A stretch of DNA of 48,186 bases from an uncultured beta proteobacterium. GTDB taxonomy: Bacteria > Pseudomonadota > Gammaproteobacteria > Burkholderiales > Burkholderiaceae_C. The stretch lies in NCBI GenBank assembly GCA_903839085.1, contig CAIMBE010000155.1:1-48186 (forward strand). The letters are read 5' to 3'. Positions within the stretch are counted from its first letter, which is position 1, and each line of letters begins with the position of its first letter. Made by a program: the position numbers and the translations under genes. Under the pieces are notes generated by a model. That model made no database searches. It saw nothing but the letters and a program-made list of their open reading frames with translations, and was not told the origin of the DNA. This document shows, piece after piece, positions 43,455 to 48,186 of the stretch.

Positions 43455-45785
43455 CTACACCTGCTCTTTCTTCACGGCGCCGCTCTTGGTTGCGCTGAGC
43501 TTGAGCGCGCGCCGGCGCGCCACCAGAGCGTCGAGCACGCGGTCCGGCGAGGCCGGCAATTCGTGCAGGCGCAGGCCGGTGGCATGCGCGATGGCATTGG
43601 TCAGGGCCGGCAGAAAACCCGACAGCGAGCCTTCGCCCGCTTCCTTGGCGCCAAAGGGGCCGTTCGGATCGGGCGCCTCCACGATGTAGGTTTCAATCGG
43701 CGGCGATTCGACGATGGTCGGAATGCGGTAGTCCAGAAAATTGGCGCGCATGTGCAGGCCCTGGTGGTACTGGGTTTCTTCGCACAGGGCCTGCCCCATG
43801 CCCATCCAGACCGAGCCCTGCACCTGCCCCTCGACCGCCAGCGGGTTGATGGCGCGCCCGCAGTCGTGCGCGACCCAGACCTTGATCACCCGCACCATGC
43901 CGGTGTCCTCGTCGACCTCGACCTCGACCACCTGCGCGGCGTAGGAGTAGCCGGCACTGGTGCCGACCGCCGCGCCGCGGAACTTGCCGCCCTGGGTTTC
44001 CCGCGGCGTCGACCAGCTGCCGCTCGCCGTGACCGTGCCGCCGGGCTGCAGCGCCAGCGTCACCACCTCCTTGTAGCTCAGCGCCTTGTCGCTGCCTGCG
44101 ACGGCGTAGCTTTCGCCCAGGCAATCGACGTTCTCGACCGGCACGGCGAGCTTGCGCGCGGCGGCCGCCAGCAGGATCTGGCGCAGCGCCCGGGCGGCAT
44201 TGATGGCGGCATTGCCGACCATGAACGACACGCGCGAGGAATAGGAGCCGTTGTCCTTGGGCGTCACCGCGCTGTCGTTGGCGACAACGCGCAGGCGCTC
44301 CATCGACAGCCCCAGCACCTCCGCCACCATCTGCGCCAGCAGCGTCGAAGAACCCTGGCCAATGTCCGCGGCGCCCGTCAGCACGGTGATGCCGCCGTCG
44401 AAATCGAGCTTGAGGTTGACCACCGCATGCGGCTCGCCGCTCCAGTGCACGGGCTTGGCCGAACCGCTGGCGTAATGCGAACAGGCCAGCCCCAGGCCGC
44501 GTCCCTTGGGCATGCGGGCATGGCGCTCGTTCCAGCCGGAAGCGGCCTGCACCTTGTCCAGGCATTCACCCAAGCCGCAGGAGTTGACCTGCAGATCGTT
44601 GATGGTGCGGTGCGGGATAGCGAGCAGATTGGCCCGGCGCACAGCGAAGGGATCGAGCCCGAGCGTTTGTGCCATGCTGTCGAGCATCGACTCGAAGGCA
44701 TGGCGCACGTCGACCGAGCCGTGTCCGCGCATCGCGCCGTTGGGCGGCGTGTTGGTATAGACGCGCACGCCAAAATAGCGGCAGGCCGGCAGCTGGTACA
44801 TCGCATGCAGCAGCGAGCCCGCATACAGGATCGTGACCAGTCCATAGCCGGCATAGCCACCGCCGCGCTGCACCACCTCGCAGTCCACCGCGCGGATGAC
44901 GCCGCTGCTCGACAAGCCGATCTTCAGGCGCACGTCGGTCTCGGGCCGGCCGCGGTGCGTGATGAACGATTCCTCGCGCGAGAGCTCGAGCTTGACCGTG
45001 CCGCCCGCGGCGCGCGCCAGCAGCGAGGCGATGATCTCGAAATTGAGCGTCTCGGTGCGGTGCCCGAAGCCGCCGCCGACAAAGGGCTTGATGACCCGGA
45101 TCTGCGAGGCGTCGAGTCGCATGCATTGCGCCAGGATCAGATGCACGTAGTACGGCACCTGCGACACCGTGTGCAAGGTGAGGCGTCCGCGCTCGGCGTC
45201 CCAGCTGGCCAGCGACGCGTTGGGCTCCATCATGGCGTGCGTCACTTCGGCGTAATGGAAGCGCTCCTCGAGCACCAGATCGGCAGCGGCAAAGCCGCCC
45301 TCGACATCGCCAAAGCTGTGGTCGACATCGCGCGCAATATTGCCGGGCTGATCTTCGTGCAGCTGGAAGGCGCCGGCGGCGCGCGCGCTGGCGGCGTCGA
45401 AATAGGCCGGCAGCGGCTCCAGATCCAGGGTGATGGCCGCCAGCGCGGCGCGCGCCGTGGCCTGGTCGACCGCCGCCACCGCGGCCAGCGGCTCGCCGCA
45501 GTAGCGCACCGACCCGCGCGCCAGCGCAAACTCGTTCTGCGCGATGGGAATCACGCCGTAAGGCACGTCGCAGGCGTCGCCGGTGATGACGGCGCGCACG
45601 CCCGCCATGGCCTGGGCCCGGCTGATGTCGATCGAGCGGATCCGGGCGTGCGCCAGCGGGCTGCGCAGGATGGCGCCGACCAGCGCATCGCGCGCCGGCA
45701 GGTCGGCCGTGTAGAGCGCCTGGCCGGCGACCTTTTCGACGCCGTCGATCAGCGGCTGGCGCACGCCAATCGCGCGCTGCGGCAC
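43455..45785 (-). CDS. hcrA: 4-Hydroxybenzoyl-CoA reductase, alpha (molybdenum) subunit
   Basis: About 776 aa, large Mo-cofactor subunit that reductively removes the ring hydroxyl of 4-hydroxybenzoyl-CoA to give benzoyl-CoA. Family motifs include [47 protein letters not shown], the Mo-site region [39 protein letters not shown], and the end motif [17 protein letters not shown] with the active-site Glu. Canonical start GTG 45785 has no ribosome site. An AAAGGAG (45817-45823) stands 7 nt before an in-frame ATA (45807-45809) that overlaps the hcrC stop, so a non-standard ATA start, eight codons longer, is possible. Confidence 0.93.
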   Translation of the reverse strand: MPQRAIGVRQPLIDGVEKVAGQALYTADLPARDALVGAILRSPLAHARIRSIDISRAQAMAGVRAVITGDACDVPYGVIPIAQNEFALARGSVRYCGEPLAAVAAVDQATARAALAAITLDLEPLPAYFDAASARAAGAFQLHEDQPGNIARDVDHSFGDVEGGFAAADLVLEERFHYAEVTHAMMEPNASLASWDAERGRLTLHTVSQVPYYVHLILAQCMRLDASQIRVIKPFVGGGFGHRTETLNFEIIASLLARAAGGTVKLELSREESFITHRGRPETDVRLKIGLSSSGVIRAVDCEVVQRGGGYAGYGLVTILYAGSLLHAMYQLPACRYFGVRVYTNTPPNGAMRGHGSVDVRHAFESMLDSMAQTLGLDPFAVRRANLLAIPHRTINDLQVNSCGLGECLDKVQAASGWNERHARMPKGRGLGLACSHYASGSAKPVHWSGEPHAVVNLKLDFDGGITVLTGAADIGQGSSTLLAQMVAEVLGLSMERLRVVANDSAVTPKDNGSYSSRVSFMVGNAAINAARALRQILLAAAARKLAVPVENVDCLGESYAVAGSDKALSYKEVVTLALQPGGTVTASGSWSTPRETQGGKFRGAAVGTSAGYSYAAQVVEVEVDEDTGMVRVIKVWVAHDCGRAINPLAVEGQVQGSVWMGMGQALCEETQYHQGLHMRANFLDYRIPTIVESPPIETYIVEAPDPNGPFGAKEAGEGSLSGFLPALTNAIAHATGLRLHELPASPDRVLDALVARRRALKLSATKSGAVKKEQV

Positions 45786-45805
45786 TGTGGAGTCGGACGC
45801 GGTAT

Positions 45806-46297
45806 TTATGCTGCTTCTCCTTTGGCGCCGGCCAGCGTGGCGGCGGCCGCCTGAACCGATTCGATGATCTTGACATAGCCGGTGCAGCGGCAGATATTGC
45901 CCGACAGGGCCTGCCGGATCTGCGCCTCGTCCGGCTGCGGGTTGCTCAGCAGCAGGGCGTGCGCCGCCATCACCATGCCGGGGGTGCAAAAGCCGCACTG
46001 GGTCCCGAGCTTTTCATGAAAGGCGCTCTGCAGCGCGCTCAGCCGCCCGTCCTGCGCCAGCGATTCGATGGTGCTGACCTCGCGGCCCTCGCAGCGGCAG
46101 GCCAGCGTGATGCACGAAAGCTGCGGCTGGCCGTCCACCAGCACGGTGCAGGCGCCGCACTCGCCGCCGTCGCAGCCGCGCTTGGTGCCGGTCAGGCCGA
46201 GCTGCTCGCGCAGGTAGTCCAGCAGCAGCGTGTGATCGGCCACCGCGTCCTCGCGCGCGCGGCCGTTGACGCTCAGATTGACGAGTCGCTTGGCCAC
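45806..46297 (-). CDS. hcrC: 4-Hydroxybenzoyl-CoA reductase, gamma (2x[2Fe-2S]) subunit
   Basis: 163-aa iron-sulphur subunit. The plant-type cluster is [17 protein letters not shown] (Cys42, 47, 50, 62); the second, four-helix-bundle cluster is [11 protein letters not shown] and NICRCTGY (Cys101, 104, 136, 138). It passes electrons from ferredoxin and the beta subunit to the Mo centre. The start is GTG 46297 with AAGGAG 6 nt upstream, only 3 bp after the ligase stop. Its own 3' end encodes the AAAGGAG that probably serves hcrA. Confidence 0.95.
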   Translation of the reverse strand: MAKRLVNLSVNGRAREDAVADHTLLLDYLREQLGLTGTKRGCDGGECGACTVLVDGQPQLSCITLACRCEGREVSTIESLAQDGRLSALQSAFHEKLGTQCGFCTPGMVMAAHALLLSNPQPDEAQIRQALSGNICRCTGYVKIIESVQAAAATLAGAKGEAA

Positions 46298-46300
46298 TGC

Positions 46301-47647
46301 TTACTCCTTGGGCCGCAGGTCGCGCACGCGCACCGCCTTGCCCTGCGAGCGCGGGATCTCGCCCGGCAGCTTGACCTCGACATCGGTGGTGATGCCGATC
46401 AGCGACTTGACGTGCCGCGCAACGTCACGCGCGATCGACGGGAACGCCTCGGCGTCCACGCCGACCAGCGCCTCGACCTCGATCGTGACGTGATCGAGCG
46501 TGCCGCGCCGCTCGACCACCAGCTGGTAGTGCGGCGAAATCATGGGACGACCGACCAGCACCGATTCGATCTGCGATGGATAGACATTGACGCCGCGGAT
46601 GATCAGCATGTCGTCGCTGCGTCCGGTGATGCGCAGGATGCGCAGGTGCGTGCGACCGCAGTCGCAGGGGGCCGTGGTGAGCCGCGTGATGTCGCGCGTG
46701 CGGTAGCGCAGCATCGGCAGCGCCTGCTTGGTCAGCGTCGTGATGACCAGCTCGCCGGCATCGCCCTCGCTCACCGGGCCCTGGGTTTCGGGGTCCAGCA
46801 GCTCAAACAGGAAATGGTCCTCCCAGCCATGCAGGCCGCTCTGCGCCACGCATTCGCAGGCGACGCCCGGGCCCATGATCTCGGACAGGCCGTAGATGTC
46901 GATCGCCCTGACGCCCAGGCGCTGCTCGATCTCGGCGCGCATGGCGCTGCTCCAGGGCTCGGCGCCGAAGACGCCCACGCGCAACTGGCTCTTGCGCATG
47001 TCGATGCCCTGCTGCTCCGCCACCTCGGCCATGGCCAGCGCATAGGACGGCGTGGCGCACAGCACGGTGGCGCCAAGGTCCATGATGAGCGCGATCTGGC
47101 GCTCGGTCGAGCCGCCCGACATCGGCACCACGGTCGCGCCGAGCCGCTCGGCGCCGTAGTGCGCGCCCAGACCCCCGGTGAACAGGCCGTAGCCGTAGGA
47201 GTTGTGAATCACGTCGCCGGCTCGCGCGCCAGCCGCCTGCAGCGAGCGCGCCATCAGTTCGGCCCAGGTCGCGATGTCGTCGCGCGTGTAGCCGACCACG
47301 GTCGCCTTGCCGGTGGTGCCGCTTGAGGCGTGCAGACGGGCGATGCCGGCGAGCGGCCGCGCGAACATGCCAAACGGGTAGTGGTCCCGCAGGTCGTTCT
47401 TGTAGGTGAACGGAATGCGCCGCAGGTCCTCGAGCGTGCGCACTTCCTCGGGTATGACGCCGGACTGATCCATGCGCCGGCGATGCAGCGGCACGTTGTC
47501 GTAGGCGTTGCGCAGCGTCTTGCGCAGGCGCTCGAACTGCAGCGCCGCCAGCGCCTCGCGCGGCATGGTCTCCGCGTGCTGGTCAAAGTAGCTGGCGGCC
47601 CCGCCGCCCTTGCTGACCCCGATTTCTGATGTGTTGCTAGCGCCCAT
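46301..47647 (-). CDS. PaaK-type aryl-acid CoA ligase
   Basis: 448 aa of the phenylacetate-CoA ligase family: HASSGTTGKATVVGYT (ATP loop), GYGLFTGGLGAHYG, YGLSEIMGPGVACEC, YRTRDITRL and GRSDDMLIIRGVNVYPSQIE. It adenylates an aryl carboxylate and transfers it to CoA. ATG 47647 has TAGGAG 5 nt upstream. Being the first gene before hcrCAB, it may activate 4-hydroxybenzoate or a related acid (for instance a hydroxyphenylacetate), but the classical 4-hydroxybenzoate ligases belong to another branch, so the substrate remains open. The region in front is filled with repeats. Confidence 0.9.
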   Translation of the reverse strand: MGASNTSEIGVSKGGGAASYFDQHAETMPREALAALQFERLRKTLRNAYDNVPLHRRRMDQSGVIPEEVRTLEDLRRIPFTYKNDLRDHYPFGMFARPLAGIARLHASSGTTGKATVVGYTRDDIATWAELMARSLQAAGARAGDVIHNSYGYGLFTGGLGAHYGAERLGATVVPMSGGSTERQIALIMDLGATVLCATPSYALAMAEVAEQQGIDMRKSQLRVGVFGAEPWSSAMRAEIEQRLGVRAIDIYGLSEIMGPGVACECVAQSGLHGWEDHFLFELLDPETQGPVSEGDAGELVITTLTKQALPMLRYRTRDITRLTTAPCDCGRTHLRILRITGRSDDMLIIRGVNVYPSQIESVLVGRPMISPHYQLVVERRGTLDHVTIEVEALVGVDAEAFPSIARDVARHVKSLIGITTDVEVKLPGEIPRSQGKAVRVRDLRPKE

Positions 47648-47684
47648 GTTGTCTCCTAAATTATTTGCCGCCGTCATCGCAGCC

Positions 47685-48110
47685 CCGCCGCTCTCGTCAT
47701 CCCAAGCCCGCCGCTCTCGTCATCGCGAGCCTGCCGCCTTTGCCGTCGCGGCCACGCCACCTTCGTCATCGCGAGCGCAGCGTGGCGATCCATGCCTGGA
47801 TTGCCGCGCCCTGCGGGCTCGCAATGACAGCCACCTGGCCGTGGCAATGACAGCCGCCTGGCCGTGGCAATGACAGCCGCCTGGCCGTGGCAATGACAGC
47901 CGCCTGGCCGTGGCAATGGCAGCCGCCTTTGCCGTCGCGGCCACGCCACCTTCGTCATCGCGAGCGCAGCGTGGCGATCCATGCCTGGATTGCCACGCCC
48001 TGCGGGCTCGCAATGACTGCCGCCTGGCCGTGGCAAGGACAGCCGCCTGGCCGTGGCAATGACTGCCGCCTGACCGTGGCAAGGACAGCCGCCTCACGGT
48101 CGCCATGACG
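47685..48110. repeat. Non-coding repeat block: two 96-bp direct repeats among 23-bp tandem units
   Basis: A near-identical 96-bp direct repeat occurs at 47733-47828 and 47922-48017 (one mismatch found). It contains GTCATCGCGAGCGCAGCGTG and GGATTGCC, of the common intergenic repeat type seen in many bacteria (rendered in reverse as spurious DRHAALAMT peptides). Between and after them lie tandem 23-bp units CTGGCCGTGGCAATGACAGC+CGC, starting at 47835, 47858, 47881 and 47904, and again at 48024, 48047, 48070 and 48093 (the last degenerate). A short repeat, CCGCCGCTCTCGTCATC, precedes the block (from about 47685). The units abut without spacers, so it is not CRISPR. Confidence 0.85.
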
Positions 48111-48139
48111 AAATTCGTAGATGCGCATTTTCGGCTCCC

Positions 48140-48186
48140 CTATTGCGTCGTCCTGACGCCGCGCACCGGAATCTTCAGCAGCGCAA
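48140..48186 (-). CDS. C-terminal fragment of an unidentified gene (continues beyond the window)
   Basis: The frame reads ALLKIPVRGVRTTQ followed by TAG (48142-48140). Only 14 codons are inside the window, too few to identify the protein. It is on the same strand as the ligase-hcrCAB row and may belong to the same group. A strong ribosome site and ATG follow the stop by 11 bp (ATG at 48128). Confidence 0.4.
   Translation of the reverse strand, partial: ALLKIPVRGVRTTQ

Noticed and set aside
43095-45854. A 919-codon open frame antisense to hcrA
   Set aside because: Its product is a low-complexity Arg/Gly/His/Ala-rich string with no family motifs, as expected of frames opposite a real gene in GC-rich DNA. 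The hcrA frame is complete and strongly conserved.
47674-48106. Open frames of 120-128 codons on the minus strand with DRHAALAMT-type peptides
   Set aside because: They are translations of the repeat block in several frames and show the periodicity of the DNA repeats, not a protein.
47835-48110. CRISPR array
   Set aside because: The 23-bp units abut directly without unique spacers, and there are no cas genes in the window.

Overview
The window is GC-rich, densely coded chromosomal DNA from a betaproteobacterium, most likely a Burkholderiales member close to the Comamonadaceae. The evidence is the type of hemCDXY operon next to ppc, an AlgZ/AlgR-like pair beside argH, a betaproteobacterial RNase E tail, and a dispersed GC-rich repeat of a kind I remember from that family. 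No database was searched; names come from motifs and gene order. No phage, transposase, CRISPR, rRNA or tRNA was seen.

Layout. 1-17.5 kb is mainly housekeeping: the 3' part of rne, a shared terminator, hemY-hemX-hemD-hemC (minus), ppc (plus, with a repeat-like insertion in frame), a LytTR response regulator and its histidine kinase (minus), argH (plus), then minus-strand genes for an acyl-CoA synthetase, a MAPEG protein, a CBS-domain protein and a haem-type TonB receptor.

17.7-33.1 kb is the most interesting part. A plus-strand run encodes a 57-aa membrane peptide, a CuA subunit II, a B-family-like haem-copper subunit I in which the cross-linked Tyr position is Gln, CtaB, and SCO1/SenC. It continues with a cytochrome b/2Fe-2S/flavoprotein fusion, an unknown anchored periplasmic protein, a cytochrome b/2[4Fe-4S]/MvhD-like fusion, a second divergent haem-copper-like subunit I, a short CtaA-like protein and a Crp/Fnr regulator without FNR cysteines. 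Convergent to it are nirS (cytochrome cd1 nitrite reductase), a cytochrome c551-like gene and a nirN-like gene. My reading is a nitrite-to-NO-to-N2O respiratory module: NirS makes NO, and the Tyr-less oxidase-like complex and/or the second subunit I, fed by the two cytochrome b fusions, would consume it. No canonical norCB, qNOR or haem d1 synthesis genes lie in the window. The NO-reductase role is inference.

33.1-37.7 kb has a regulatory intergenic region with five alternating TAAGG/CCTTA half-sites, then a periplasmic binding protein overlapping in operon style with a PAS-GGDEF-EAL protein.

37.7-48.2 kb is a minus-strand group for anaerobic aromatic metabolism: a PaaK-type CoA ligase, 4-hydroxybenzoyl-CoA reductase (hcrCAB, with the extra 4Fe-4S cysteines in HcrB), a DUF2249 protein, an NnrS/haem-copper-like membrane protein, a hemerythrin, a double GNAT protein, and XdhC and MocA-like Mo-cofactor maturation proteins. 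Upstream of the ligase lies about 0.5 kb of non-coding repeats, then the last 14 codons of another minus-strand gene.
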